Source of the DNA: Planctomycetota bacterium
GTDB lineage: Bacteria > Planctomycetota > UBA1135 > JADKAF01
DNA: 35,513 nucleotides
Direction of reading: 5' to 3'
NCBI GenBank assembly: GCA_016793245.1
Contig: JAEUHW010000063.1
Location: 1-35,513 of the forward strand
Every line of letters starts with the position of its first letter. Position 1 is the first letter of the stretch. Both the position numbers and the translations under genes were made by a program. A model generated the notes under the pieces. That model was given only the letters and a program-made list of their open reading frames with translations, did not search any database and was not told the DNA's origin. Shown one piece after another: positions 1 to 9,732 of this stretch.

Positions 1-819
1 GGGGTTCGAGAAGTCGCTCTCGCAAGCGTACGAGAAGACATCGGTGTCGTAGGCGTAGGTCCAGCGATAGCTGAAGGCGACCAGCAACGTCCGGCCGCTG
101 CCGCGCGTGCTGGAGACGACATCGAGGTCGAAGATGTCGCCGTTCGGCTGCGCCACGATCCCGCCGCTGAGCACGGGATCGACCAGCAGCGGCAAGCGCG
201 CATGGGCGACGTGCTCGGCGGCGAGCTCGAGCTCGAGCACCTCGCCGTCGAAGCGCGTCGCCATGGGCCAGGTGCAGCCGTTCGCATCGATGGCGAACGC
301 GGCGCCGTAGCGCACACCGAGCTCGCCGCGCTCATCGACGAAGTCGAGCGCGTCATGCGCGGCTTCGCGCGGTGCCGCGCGCAGCGCGCTCGCGACGCGT
401 CCGCGCACGACGAGCGGCCCCGAGCGCTCCGGCAGCTCCTCGAAGAGGAAGCTCTGCTCCACGCTCGACGGCGCGAGCTCGTAGATCTCGCGGAACGCAC
501 CGCGCGCGAGCTCGACGCGCCACGATTCGTGCGAGCGGACGACCTTCTCGTCGAGCGCGAGCTCGCGCTCCCCGACGCGGGCCCCGAGCGTCTGCCAAGA
601 CCAGGGAGCGGGGGCGGCGAGGCGCGGATGGAAGACCACGCGCTCCCCGACTTGCAACTTGTAGCCGTCGCCCTGCGCCCAGAGCTCGCGCGCTTCGCCC
701 TCCTCGTGCAGCGGCACGCGCAGGAGCTCGGGAGTGAGGCGGAACGGGACGGATTCCTGTCCCTGCGCGCTGGGGAACGCCAGCGCGAAGCAGAGCAGCA
801 CATGGAAGCGAAGGAACAT
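1..819 (-). CDS. Secreted surface-type protein, C-terminus cut by window edge
   Basis: Open frame of 273 codons from an ATG at 819 running off the left edge without a stop, so only the N-terminal part is visible. Residues 1-20 form a signal peptide (hydrophobic [16 protein letters not shown]), so the product is exported. The remainder is beta-rich. Near residues 213-220 it has the phrase [12 protein letters not shown], which resembles the end of the N-terminal domain of SBBP/DUF7948-type beta-propeller proteins (PLVIDPVL). The same layout recurs in the large secreted protein encoded at 7400-9646 ([14 protein letters not shown] here, YDLRPEGIEQSFVF there, then PLVLDP), so the two look like paralogues. 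It diverges from the collagen-like gene across about 250 bp. Function unknown; exposure outside the cytoplasm is inferred from the signal peptide. Confidence 0.8.
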   Translation of the reverse strand, partial: MFLRFHVLLCFALAFPSAQGQESVPFRLTPELLRVPLHEEGEARELWAQGDGYKLQVGERVVFHPRLAAPAPWSWQTLGARVGERELALDEKVVRSHESWRVELARGAFREIYELAPSSVEQSFLFEELPERSGPLVVRGRVASALRAAPREAAHDALDFVDERGELGVRYGAAFAIDANGCTWPMATRFDGEVLELELAAEHVAHARLPLLVDPVLSGGIVAQPNGDIFDLDVVSSTRGSGRTLLVAFSYRWTYAYDTDVFSYACESDFSNP

Positions 820-1066
820 GGCGAAGTTCTCCTACGGAGCACGTCGCGTCCCAATCGCGATCCTTCGTTCGCGTACCGCGGCTTCGATCGAATCGGGACC
901 AGGCGCCAATCCGATTCGGGAAACCCTGTCGTCGGCGTGCGGCGGAGGACGGATGGGCCCGCGGAGATGGTCCCGTGCGTCCGCCATGACCTCGGGCGCT
1001 TCGCTCGTGCAGATCACGGCTCGCACGTCCCGCTCCTCCGTTCCCTCTTCGAAAGACAGGATCCCC

Positions 1067-2479
1067 ATGCGCCTCCTCCGCCTCGCGCTCTCCCTAGCGC
1101 TCCTCGCCGCGCCGTGCGCGGCTCAATCCTCCGTCTTCGTGCCGCTCGGCGGCCTCATCGATCCTGCCCGCGGCAGAGCGTTCTCAGGCACCTTTCTGAG
1201 CTGGCAGATCGTGGATGCCAACGGTGCGCCCGTCTTCCCCCAAGGTGCACCACAAGCGTTTCTCCCCGTGGTCAAGATCTCGAAAGGCACGGGCCTCCTC
1301 TTCCTCCAGAACGTGCCCCAAGGCGTCTTCCAAGCGAGCGGTCTTCGTCTGCGCCTCACGACCTCGACTGGAGTGACGTTGACACCCGAGTTCAGCCTCG
1401 CGGCTTACTCTGCGGGTGGCACGCCAGGGCCGGCCGGTCCGCCAGGCCCTGCTGGTCCCGCCGGTCCGCAAGGACCCCAAGGCCCCACGGGCCCGATCGG
1501 TAATACCGGACCGCAGGGCGCCACAGGTCCTGCAGGCCCCGCAGGGCCCATCGGCCTCACTGGTCCTGCGGGTCCTGCCGGTCCTGCGGGGCCTCAAGGT
1601 CCGACGGGACCGACGGGTCCGCAGGGACCGGCAGGTCCGACCTTCAACGGCGGCGCGATCGCGAATCCGCTGACGGTGAATGCCACGGGAGTCTCGATCC
1701 TCACCTCCGGATCGATCGGCGTGAACCGACCCACGCCCAACGCGAGTGTGGACGTGAACGGCAACCTCCGCACCGCCTATGGTAGCGGCGGTAATCACGT
1801 ACACATGCGCGCCAACAACGATGACGCATTCCTTGAGCACATCGATGGCGGAGAGCCTTCGGCCGCGCTGTACTTCAACGGGACGACCGGGCAGACGCAG
1901 GCCCAGATCGTCATGATGACCCGGCAGGCCGGAACGCCAGCCATGCTCGGTCGCCTGCAGATCGATCCGGATGGGGCGGTGCGCGTGTTCGGCAATCTCG
2001 CGAAGGGCGGTGGATCGTTCCAGATCGACCATCCGCTCGATCCCGCGAACAAGTATCTCTACCACAGCTTCGTGGAGAGCCCTGACATGATGAACGTCTA
2101 CAACGGCAACGTGATCACGGACGGAGCTGGCTTCGCCGAGGTTGTGCTACCCGAGTACTTCGAGACGCTGAACCGGGATTTCCGCTATCAGCTCACGGTC
2201 ATCGGACAGTTCGCCCACGCCATCGTCGCCGAGAAGGTCCATGGCAATCGGTTCGCGATCCTCTCGGACAAGCCTTACGTCGAAGTAAGTTGGCAGGTCA
2301 CGGGGATCCGTCAGGACCCGTTCGCCGAACACAATCGCATCCCGACCGAAGTGGACAAGGCTCCGGAGCATCGCGGCAAGTACCTCCACCCCGCAGCCTA
2401 TGGGCTTTCGGAAGCGTACTTCATCGGTCCGGTCGTACCGATGTCTTCCACGGCGCCGGAGTTGGTCTCGAGCCGCTGA
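1067..2479 (+). CDS. Secreted collagen-like protein with conserved C-terminal domain
   Basis: 470 residues from the ATG at 1067. The frame is open further upstream, but this ATG is followed at once by a signal peptide ([20 protein letters not shown]), so it is the likely start. Residues about 22-115 form a beta-rich head. Residues about 117-192 are some 25 uninterrupted Gly-X-Y triplets rich in GPA, GPQ and GPT, expected to form a collagen triple helix. After it comes a tail-fibre-like segment (about 200-320) and a conserved C-terminal domain containing [35 protein letters not shown] and [14 protein letters not shown]. That C-terminal block is widespread in bacterial secreted and fibre-like proteins; I infer a trimeric fibre displayed outside the cell. 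It converges on the sigma factor gene with a 69-bp gap. The ligand or structural role is not readable from sequence. Confidence 0.9.
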   Translation: MRLLRLALSLALLAAPCAAQSSVFVPLGGLIDPARGRAFSGTFLSWQIVDANGAPVFPQGAPQAFLPVVKISKGTGLLFLQNVPQGVFQASGLRLRLTTSTGVTLTPEFSLAAYSAGGTPGPAGPPGPAGPAGPQGPQGPTGPIGNTGPQGATGPAGPAGPIGLTGPAGPAGPAGPQGPTGPTGPQGPAGPTFNGGAIANPLTVNATGVSILTSGSIGVNRPTPNASVDVNGNLRTAYGSGGNHVHMRANNDDAFLEHIDGGEPSAALYFNGTTGQTQAQIVMMTRQAGTPAMLGRLQIDPDGAVRVFGNLAKGGGSFQIDHPLDPANKYLYHSFVESPDMMNVYNGNVITDGAGFAEVVLPEYFETLNRDFRYQLTVIGQFAHAIVAEKVHGNRFAILSDKPYVEVSWQVTGIRQDPFAEHNRIPTEVDKAPEHRGKYLHPAAYGLSEAYFIGPVVPMSSTAPELVSSR

Positions 2480-2548
2480 AGGCGATGACCTCGCGGATCG
2501 AGCCGCCCAGGTCCAGGCGGGCGGAAGCCGTGAGACGAGGCCTGTACT

Positions 2549-3154
2549 TCAGGTCCGATCCAGGAAACGGCGCAGCCAAGTCCGAGCGAAGAGGAGATCG
2601 CGGTCGACCGTGCGGGAGGTGATCTCCAGCATCGCGGCGATCTCCTCGATCGACAGGCCCGCGAAGAAGCGCAGCATGACGATGCGACCGGGGCGCTCGT
2701 ACTGTGCACCCAGTGCGTCGAGGGCCTCGTCGAGGGCGAGCAGGTCGACGTCGAGACCCTCTTCTCCCGCGACCAGATCGGTCGACAACGCCTCTGGTCG
2801 CTCCGCGCCTCCACGCTTCAGGCTGCGCTTCCTGCGCGCCTGGTCGACGAGGATGTTGCGCATCGAACGGGCGGCGGCGCCGAAGAAATGCGCTCGGCTC
2901 TCCCACGCGGGCGTACCAGCCTCGCCGAGGCGCATCCAGGCCTCGTGGACGAGGGCCGTCGCATGCAAGGTCTGGCCCGGTTGCAGCCCGCGCAGGCGGG
3001 AGGCCGCGAGCTGCTTCAGGTCGCAGTAAACCAGGTCCCAGAGAACTTCCTCGGCGCCCGGCTCGCCTCTGGCGGCGCGCTCGAGGGCGAGCGTGATCGG
3101 TCGAACGTCCACAGTGGAGCGCGACACTAGCAGACCGCGCCCGCCGGCTTCCAT
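2549..3154 (-). CDS. ECF RNA polymerase sigma factor, TIGR02999-like
   Basis: 201 residues. Region 2 contains HATALVHEAWMRLG (about 65-78) and FFGAAARSMRNILVDQARRK (about 90-109), close to the signature phrases of the TIGR02999/Sigma70_ECF group. Region 4 ends with the helix-turn-helix LSIEEIAAMLEITSRTVDRD (about 168-187). It should direct RNA polymerase to a small regulon. The gene lies 60 bp downstream of a Ser/Thr kinase on the same strand, the usual pairing for this group in planctomycetes and acidobacteria, so kinase-dependent control of the sigma factor is likely. No anti-sigma gene is next to it. The ATG at 3154 has GAGGGT just upstream; a GTG nine codons later is a possible alternative start. 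Family assignment is strong, targets unknown. Confidence 0.92.
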   Translation of the reverse strand: MEAGGRGLLVSRSTVDVRPITLALERAARGEPGAEEVLWDLVYCDLKQLAASRLRGLQPGQTLHATALVHEAWMRLGEAGTPAWESRAHFFGAAARSMRNILVDQARRKRSLKRGGAERPEALSTDLVAGEEGLDVDLLALDEALDALGAQYERPGRIVMLRFFAGLSIEEIAAMLEITSRTVDRDLLFARTWLRRFLDRT

Positions 3155-3214
3155 ACCCTCGCTTCCGGGCTCGGCCCAGGGCGTAGGAAGTCGGATCGGG
3201 AACGTCCCTGTCGC

Positions 3215-6200
3215 TCAACGAGAGCTCGTCGACGAGGAGGGAGGAACGAGCGCGCAGAAGGGCGAGGTGTCCATCAAGGCCTCGATCCCGGGGAGTGCGA
3301 GCAGCTCGTCGCGGGAGACGCCGCAGCGCACCGACTCGCGAAGCGCCTCGAGCGCTGCCTCGAGATCGGCGCTCCGCCGCTCCGCATCGAGCGGCGTACG
3401 GCCAAGCCGGAGGCAGAGCAGCTCGAGCAGCTTCAGGTAGCGGAGTCGATCCTGCGGCGCGAGGGGCCCGAGCGAGATCGCCGCGAGCTGGAGCTCGATC
3501 GCGCGGTCGAGCTCTCCATCCTCGAGGGCGATCTCCGCTAGACGGGCGAGGTTTCGCACCTTGGGCACGGCGAGGAGGCCTTCGATCTCGCGCGCTCGCC
3601 GCTCTTCGATTGTCCCGATCTCGAACTGGTCGAGCTGCCGCCGCGTGAGCCGGCCGACTGCCATGCGCTTCGCCACGGTCACCGGGTCGAGCGGCCAGCG
3701 CTGGAGTCGACCGCTTCGGGTCACGGTGAGGAACTCGGACTCGTCGGCTCGGCCGGCAACGGCGATGCAATCGCTGTCCAGAGCCAACACGGTGAACGGC
3801 TTTCCCGTCGCCGACTCGAAGACGTGCACCTCGTTGCTGCACATCGCCCACGCCAGCTTTCCACCAGCTAGGAAGCCCCCGCTGTAGCTATTCGAACGCA
3901 CGAGGTCGGTGTAGTCCGCCGTCAGCCGTGGCGCACCCTCCGGTCCGCGCTGCGTGAGGTCGTAGACGCGCGCGGTCATGTTGCCGAGGATCGTGAGCAA
4001 ATAGCGCGCGTCTTGGGTCAACCCGTGGCCGTAGTGTGGGAGATGGTTCGGACCTCGGACGGAGACGAGCGGATTCCCCGTGACGACTTCGATCACGTCC
4101 GTGCGAGAGCCGACGCCGTGGCTGTGGAGCAGGTAGGAGAAGCTCGGTTCACCCACCCAATGCATCGCAGCCGATGGCATCGGATGCTGGGCCACCACGT
4201 CCTGCGTCTCGAGGTCGATGACGCGGCCGCTTGCCTCGTCGCGACCGAGGTCCTCGATCTGCACCACTGCCTGTCCGTCTGGGCGGGCGACGTATCGAAA
4301 ACCCGGCTCGAGTTCCTTTTCGCGCAAGACACGACCGTCGAGATCCAGGATCACGAGGCGCGGGGGATGCGGAGCGTCCTTCCGCGCGTTCGACCAAGAG
4401 GTGCCGACCAAGCGGGTTCCGTCGGGCGCGATCCAGAGGTCTTCGATTCCCTGCGAGGAGAAGGCACTTCGCCGACGCCGTTCGTCGATGCTCCAGAGTT
4501 CCCAGGTCGGATGCGTGGTCTCGCCCCGTCGCAAGAGTACGAGGGCTTGCTCGGCGGCCACCAGCGAGACGACGAGCAGCTCCTCGGGGACCCCCGGCAG
4601 GTCGAATGGCGCATATTCCGGGTGCTTGGCCCAGATCCGCACGCGACTCCCGCAGATGGCGAAGCGCTGCCCGTCCGGATGAACGGCCAAGTCCAGGAAC
4701 TCCCAGCGCTTGTCGCTCTCCCCGAGGAGCTTCCTCTGCGTTCCCGGAGCCAGGGGGTCTTCGAGGTCGAGGTCCATGACACAGAGATCCCTCTGCGCAT
4801 CGACTCCGAAGCCCCACGACTCGTCGGAGGATGACTCCAAGAGGCGCCCATCGACGGCATGCTTCTCGAGCTGGGCTCCGGTCTCCAGATCGAAGACGCT
4901 CCAGTCGCTTGCACCGCCGGCCAGGACGCGATTCTCTGCGAGAAACCCCGCGAACAAGACCCCTCGGTGTTCTGCGATCGGTTGGCCACCGAGGTCGAGA
5001 ACGTGGAGGTGATGCGGGTTGTTCTCGAGGCGCGTGCCGACCAAGACGCGATCGCCGCGCGGCGACCATCGACACTCGAAGATAAGCAGTCGATCGGGAT
5101 CGCCGAACCGGCTGCGCGGGAGCTCGCGCTCGAGCGAGCCGTCCCGCGTGCTCCAGATCCGCACGGGGCCATCTAGCGCGCTCGTGACGATTCGCGCGCT
5201 GCCCGGCGCGAACGACAGCGAGGCCCCGCGGGTCCCCCCGCTCTCGAAGACTTCTCGCGCGGCGCCGCTGCGTAGATCGAAGAGCCGGATCGTGCCGTCG
5301 GCGGCTGCCGCGGCGAAGTGCTCGCCGTCGGGCGAGAACGCGCCGGCGTGGAATCCGTGCGAGTGCGCCGGAGTTCGAAGCACGCAAGAGCCGGTGTCGG
5401 CGTCCCAGATGCGGACGGTTCCGTCCATCGAAGCCGAGAGGATTCGTTGTCCCGCAGGATGGATGTCGAGATCGAGAATGACATCCGTATGGCCGGCGAG
5501 ACGATGGAGCACCGCGCCCGTGTCGGGATCGGTGATCAGGAGCACCGCGTCGTAGGGGCGCGAGACCAGTCGGCCGTCGCGTAGGAAGTGCAGTTCGCGG
5601 ATGTCGTGGTCGTGGGCCTCGATGGACGCGAGCAGATGGTGCTTCGGCAGCACCTGATGGATGGTTCGGTTGACCGCATCGTCGCTGGTGAGCTTGCTCG
5701 CTTCGATCGCCAACAGCAGCGCGAGATTCGGGCTTTCGTCCGCGAGCATCGCTGCATCCGTTGCGATGCGGATCCCTTCTGCTTCGCGCCGAGCGGCGAG
5801 CGCTTCCCGCGCGCGAGCATCGGCGGCTTCCGCGTTGGTGCGCGCCTCGAAGAGGTACCAGGTGGTCCCGAGCAACCCCAGGACGAGCGACGCGAGCACG
5901 AGGAACGCAGCGATGACCTGCACGCGAAAGCGGCGCACGAATTTGCGCACGCGGTAGATCTTGCTCGGCGGACCAGCGCTGACCGGCCGATGCTCCAGGA
6001 ATCGCACCACGTCGTCCGCGAGCTCGTGCGGCGAGCGGTAGCGCCGCTCCGGCTCCTTCTCGATCGCCTTCATCACGATCCAATCGAGATCTCCCGGCAG
6101 CCGCTGCAGCCAGCGGTGGAGCTCCCGCACCTCGGTGCGAACGCCCTGCTTCGTCGTCGCGATCTTGCGGGCACGCGTGCTCGGCTTCGGCGGCATCTCT

Positions 6201-7162
6201 TCGCGCAGGATCGTGCCGATCTGCAGCAGGCCCGCTTCGCGGAGTCGCCGAGAGTCGAAAGGCAAGGAGCAGGCGATCAGCTCATAGAGCAGGACGCCGA
6301 GCGCGTACACGTCGGAACGGGTGTCGACCGCGGCGCCGAAGCCTCCGAATTGCTCGGGGCTCATGTACTCGGGTGTCCCTACGAAAGCGCCTGCTTCGGT
6401 CAAGAGGGTGCGCTCGTCGAGCGGTTGCTCCAGCGCCTTGGCGATGCCGAAGTCGATGACCTTGGGGATCCACTCCTCCCCGCTCTTCGATACGAGCACG
6501 TTCGACGGCTTGAGATCGCGGTGCAGCACGCCTTGTCGGTGCGCGTGGTCCACGGCGCCGCAGACCTTGACGAAGAGCGCCAGGCGCTCGTCGAGCCCGA
6601 GTCGGGCGGCGTCGCAGGCCTCCGTGATCGGGCGGCCCTCGACGTATTCCATCGCCAAGAAGGGACGGCCTCGCGCGTCCAGCCCGGCATCGTGCACCGC
6701 CGCGATGTACGGGTGGCTCATCAGCGCGAGCACCTGGCGCTCCCGCTCGAAGCGCGCCAGCACCGCGTGTGAGCTCAAACCTGCGCGGATCGCCTTGATC
6801 GCGACGATGCGTTGGACGGGTCGTATCTGTCTGGCGCGGTAGACGGTGCCCATCCCGCCGACGGCGATCTGCTGCAAGTCCGCGTAGTTCTCGAGCTCCG
6901 GGGGTGGCTCCCCCTCCGGAGCGGAGCTCTGCGCCAGCGCGCGCAGCTCCTGGCTGTCACTCGCTGCGATATCGAGGAAGGGCTCGACCATGAAGCGCTC
7001 GATACGAGACGCCGCAACCCCCAGGAGTTCGGAGAGCTCCTGACGCAAGGCGAGGTCATCGCCGCAGGTGCGCTGCACGAACGCCGCGCGCTCGCCGTCC
7101 GGGAGCTCCGCTCCCTGCGCGAAGAGATCCTGCAGCAGGTCCTTCTGTCGTTCGTCGAGCAT
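3215..7162 (-). CDS. Transmembrane Ser/Thr protein kinase with WD40-like repeats
   Basis: About 1315 residues. Order: a short N-terminal module (DLFAQGAELPDGERAAFV, about 12-29) typical of kinases linked to TIGR02999 sigma factors; a kinase domain (about 95-390) with VAIK lysine, HRDLKPSN, DFG and GTPEYMSPEQ motifs; one membrane helix (about 414-436); then WD40-like repeats (for example GHTDVILDLDIHPAG, ILSASMDGTVRIWD); and a C-terminal TPR-like helical segment ending near Cys-Ala-Leu-Val. All catalytic residues are present, but the glycine loop reads IAVGGMG, with Ala in place of the first glycine. The kinase should face the cytoplasm and the repeat region the other side of the membrane. A TTG at 7174 would add four residues. 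It is followed on the same strand by the ECF sigma gene, its probable partner. Confidence 0.93.
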   Translation of the reverse strand: MLDERQKDLLQDLFAQGAELPDGERAAFVQRTCGDDLALRQELSELLGVAASRIERFMVEPFLDIAASDSQELRALAQSSAPEGEPPPELENYADLQQIAVGGMGTVYRARQIRPVQRIVAIKAIRAGLSSHAVLARFERERQVLALMSHPYIAAVHDAGLDARGRPFLAMEYVEGRPITEACDAARLGLDERLALFVKVCGAVDHAHRQGVLHRDLKPSNVLVSKSGEEWIPKVIDFGIAKALEQPLDERTLLTEAGAFVGTPEYMSPEQFGGFGAAVDTRSDVYALGVLLYELIACSLPFDSRRLREAGLLQIGTILREEMPPKPSTRARKIATTKQGVRTEVRELHRWLQRLPGDLDWIVMKAIEKEPERRYRSPHELADDVVRFLEHRPVSAGPPSKIYRVRKFVRRFRVQVIAAFLVLASLVLGLLGTTWYLFEARTNAEAADARAREALAARREAEGIRIATDAAMLADESPNLALLLAIEASKLTSDDAVNRTIHQVLPKHHLLASIEAHDHDIRELHFLRDGRLVSRPYDAVLLITDPDTGAVLHRLAGHTDVILDLDIHPAGQRILSASMDGTVRIWDADTGSCVLRTPAHSHGFHAGAFSPDGEHFAAAAADGTIRLFDLRSGAAREVFESGGTRGASLSFAPGSARIVTSALDGPVRIWSTRDGSLERELPRSRFGDPDRLLIFECRWSPRGDRVLVGTRLENNPHHLHVLDLGGQPIAEHRGVLFAGFLAENRVLAGGASDWSVFDLETGAQLEKHAVDGRLLESSSDESWGFGVDAQRDLCVMDLDLEDPLAPGTQRKLLGESDKRWEFLDLAVHPDGQRFAICGSRVRIWAKHPEYAPFDLPGVPEELLVVSLVAAEQALVLLRRGETTHPTWELWSIDERRRRSAFSSQGIEDLWIAPDGTRLVGTSWSNARKDAPHPPRLVILDLDGRVLREKELEPGFRYVARPDGQAVVQIEDLGRDEASGRVIDLETQDVVAQHPMPSAAMHWVGEPSFSYLLHSHGVGSRTDVIEVVTGNPLVSVRGPNHLPHYGHGLTQDARYLLTILGNMTARVYDLTQRGPEGAPRLTADYTDLVRSNSYSGGFLAGGKLAWAMCSNEVHVFESATGKPFTVLALDSDCIAVAGRADESEFLTVTRSGRLQRWPLDPVTVAKRMAVGRLTRRQLDQFEIGTIEERRAREIEGLLAVPKVRNLARLAEIALEDGELDRAIELQLAAISLGPLAPQDRLRYLKLLELLCLRLGRTPLDAERRSADLEAALEALRESVRCGVSRDELLALPGIEALMDTSPFCALVPPSSSTSSR

Positions 7163-7174
7163 GAGCTCAGGCAA

Positions 7175-7399
7175 GGATACGGCCTTCTCGGCGAGGAGTC
7201 GTTCTCGGAACCGGCGGCAGGGCGAGGCGCGAGAGTATCACCAGCTCTCTGCGGATCCTCTCGTCGAGGGCTCTCTGCTCGGTGCGGCGACGAACTCTCC
7301 TCGTCGACGCCTCGAGCGTGGGTAGGCCCCGGAGAGCGCCGGGTGGCGGGGCTCGCCGGGGCCTGTTCACGACGTCCGCGGCTCGATATGCCGAGCTTC
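7175..7399. other. Intergenic region upstream of the kinase gene
   Basis: 225 bp between the stop of the large secreted protein and the kinase start, both on the minus strand. The spacing is enough for a separate promoter for the kinase-sigma pair. I see no clear sigma-70 box, no strong terminator and no repeat shared with the rest of the window. Confidence 0.4.
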
Positions 7400-9646
7400 T
7401 CAGCCGCCGATCCGCGTGCGGAGCGTGTCGCTGAGCCTCAGCGGCGGAGAGCTGCAAGCGCCGGGACCGAACAGGTCGGCACCCTGGGTGAAGAACTCGA
7501 GCCCGATCATGCACGGATCTAGCGGGACCGGAATCGGTCCGAGGGTCGGCCCGGAGAAGGTGATGTCCGGAGGCGTTCCCAGAGTGCAGTTCGAGCAGAT
7601 CGGCACGGCGACCTGCGAGAGTCCGATCCACATCGAAGCAAATCCCGACGCTCCGGTGAGCTGCCAACTCAGGGACGATCCGATCACCGGAGAGCCGCCG
7701 CTCACGCGGATCCCCAGGCCGCCACAGCCCGTCGTGATTGCCGTCGAACTGCCAGGGGTCACCGTCTCCGTGTAGAGGATTCCCTTCACGACCGAAATGG
7801 CACCCGCGGGCGTGCAGGTCCAGACGAAGAGCGCCTGGCTCGAAGAGGAGTTGCTGCCCGACTGACGCGAGGCCACCGAAGGATGCTTGTTCATGGTCGT
7901 CGCGTTCGCTTCGCTGATCCGCTGCCAACTGCCGTTCAGCGCTCCGGTGCTGCTGCGTGCGCTCGCCCACATCTCGTACGCGGTCCCGACTCCACCGACC
8001 CGATCCTCGATCGCGACCACGGAGCGGCCGTTGATCGAAGCGATGGCCGAGGCCAGATCGTCGTCGCCCTGACTGTTCTCGATCGCGACGCTGTGGGTGA
8101 AGTTCCAGACGTTAATCGGGCTCGACGGCGGTTGAGGATCGATGAACCAGACATCGAAGTTGTCATTCGATCCCGAAACCTCCTGGCGCGCATAGGAGAG
8201 CACGAAGCTTCTACCGTCCCCGTCGACCGAGGGCAGGAGCGGGCCTCGGCCTCCCGTAGCGACATAGCCGAACGCGCTGATAGGTTGCGTATACGCCCCT
8301 ACGAAGCGCACGCCGATCCAGTCTCCGTTCCTGGTCTCCCACGCCACCAGGAACACTTGCGAAGCTCCTCCGGACTTCGAGATCACGGGCCGACGACCGC
8401 TGGGATTCGTGTCCAGCGCATTCTCTGTCACGAAGAACAGGGAGCCGTCGCTCTCAACCCGATACCTCCCCACGCGGATGCCCCAACGAGCGTTAACCCA
8501 GACGATGATGACTCCTGTGTCTGTGGAGTGGATCGAGCCGCCGACCGCAGGCTCGTACTCGTCGTCGTTAGCTTGTGCAACCGGGAAGACGGGGCCGAGG
8601 GATCCGAAGCGGGTCACGGTGCGAGCCATGATGTTGCGTGCGCCGAGAGCCCCACGCTGGTAGACCACCACGAAACGATTCCTCGTCCAGACCATCGCCA
8701 CCGCGGGTTCTCGTTCATCCGTGGTCGCGGCGTCGATCACGAGCAGGTTTCCCACCGCTCGACCACAGGCGTCCAATCGTTGGCCGTGGATGTCGGTGTC
8801 CGAAGCCGAGTAGGCGTGCTCCCAGGCCACCAAGTAGGTGTCTGCCAGGTACGCTGCCTCCGGTCGTGAAGAACCGACGGGGGCCGCGGTCACGTTGATC
8901 CGCGGCGAGATGGGCGGATCCAGGACCAGGGGATACGCAGCGCGGCTCACGAACTCCGCGGGCAACACGAGCTCGAGATGCGTGCCCGTGAAGTTGAGGT
9001 GACCCTTCTGGCGTCGCCCCTGCGCATCGATGCCCACGACGGCGCCGATATCGGCGCCACCGACCTCACCGGCGGAGAAGCGGAGGTTCTCCAGCTGGTG
9101 TCCCGAGGATGCCTCGAGCTCCGTCTGCAAGCGCAGGCGGACGATCAGGTCGCCACTGCCCTCGGGCTGGCTTGCGAACACGAAGCTCTGCTCGATCCCC
9201 TCGGGGCGCAGGTCGTAGCGCTCGGTGATCTCGCCGCGCTCGTAGAGGACGGCGTCGTTCGAACGCCGCGGCTGGACCGCGGGGCTGGCGGAATGCACCA
9301 CGCGATCGCCGCGGACGACGGTCTCGAGGCGCAGGCGCAGGTTCTGGTTGGTCGGAACCGCGTGGCCCAAAGCCGGCGTAAACGTGATGCCGCCCTCTTC
9401 GAAGAAGGTCTTGTAGTGATCCCCGACGCCGACGAGGGACCCGTCCGTCTCCCCGAAGCCGATCGTGCCGCCCGAGATCTCGAAGGGGACGCCGAAGGTG
9501 CCGTTCTTCGACGGCTCCGCGGCGATCGAGGCCGGGTCGGCGGGGACGTGGCGGGCGGGCTCCTGGGCACCGAGCCAGGAGGTCAAGAGGGGCGCGAGTG
9601 CTGCGATGCGCAGCATCGCGCGGACGGGAGAGAGGATGGGGGGCAT
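7400..9646 (-). CDS. Large secreted repeat protein with planctomycete-type C-terminal domain
   Basis: 748 residues from the ATG at 9646, which has GGAG seven bases upstream; the frame also stays open 51 bp further. A signal peptide follows (MLRIAALAPLLTSWLGAQ). Residues about 60-240 match the N-terminal domain of the partial protein at 1-819, ending in YPLVLDPPISPRINVT. Residues about 250-590 contain loosely repeated beta segments of the type YLADTYLVAWEHAYSASDTD and NRFVVVYQRG, suggesting a beta-propeller-like fold. The last 110 residues form a Cys- and Gly-rich domain (TTGCGGLGIRVSGGSP, then WIGLSQVAVP) seen at the C-terminus of many planctomycete exported proteins and also in the protease at 9733-11967. 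Function unknown; cell-surface or secreted location inferred. Confidence 0.85.
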   Translation of the reverse strand: MPPILSPVRAMLRIAALAPLLTSWLGAQEPARHVPADPASIAAEPSKNGTFGVPFEISGGTIGFGETDGSLVGVGDHYKTFFEEGGITFTPALGHAVPTNQNLRLRLETVVRGDRVVHSASPAVQPRRSNDAVLYERGEITERYDLRPEGIEQSFVFASQPEGSGDLIVRLRLQTELEASSGHQLENLRFSAGEVGGADIGAVVGIDAQGRRQKGHLNFTGTHLELVLPAEFVSRAAYPLVLDPPISPRINVTAAPVGSSRPEAAYLADTYLVAWEHAYSASDTDIHGQRLDACGRAVGNLLVIDAATTDEREPAVAMVWTRNRFVVVYQRGALGARNIMARTVTRFGSLGPVFPVAQANDDEYEPAVGGSIHSTDTGVIIVWVNARWGIRVGRYRVESDGSLFFVTENALDTNPSGRRPVISKSGGASQVFLVAWETRNGDWIGVRFVGAYTQPISAFGYVATGGRGPLLPSVDGDGRSFVLSYARQEVSGSNDNFDVWFIDPQPPSSPINVWNFTHSVAIENSQGDDDLASAIASINGRSVVAIEDRVGGVGTAYEMWASARSSTGALNGSWQRISEANATTMNKHPSVASRQSGSNSSSSQALFVWTCTPAGAISVVKGILYTETVTPGSSTAITTGCGGLGIRVSGGSPVIGSSLSWQLTGASGFASMWIGLSQVAVPICSNCTLGTPPDITFSGPTLGPIPVPLDPCMIGLEFFTQGADLFGPGACSSPPLRLSDTLRTRIGG

Positions 9647-9732
9647 GGGTGGTCTCCGGAAGAGGTCGAGCTCCGCCCCATCCGTCATCCACTCCACCGA
9701 GACGACATGCTTTCTCCCAAAGCCCGACGCGG

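Noticed and set aside
4149..6083. 644-residue minus-strand frame
   Set aside because: Shadow of the kinase gene in another frame; Arg-rich with no recognisable domain.
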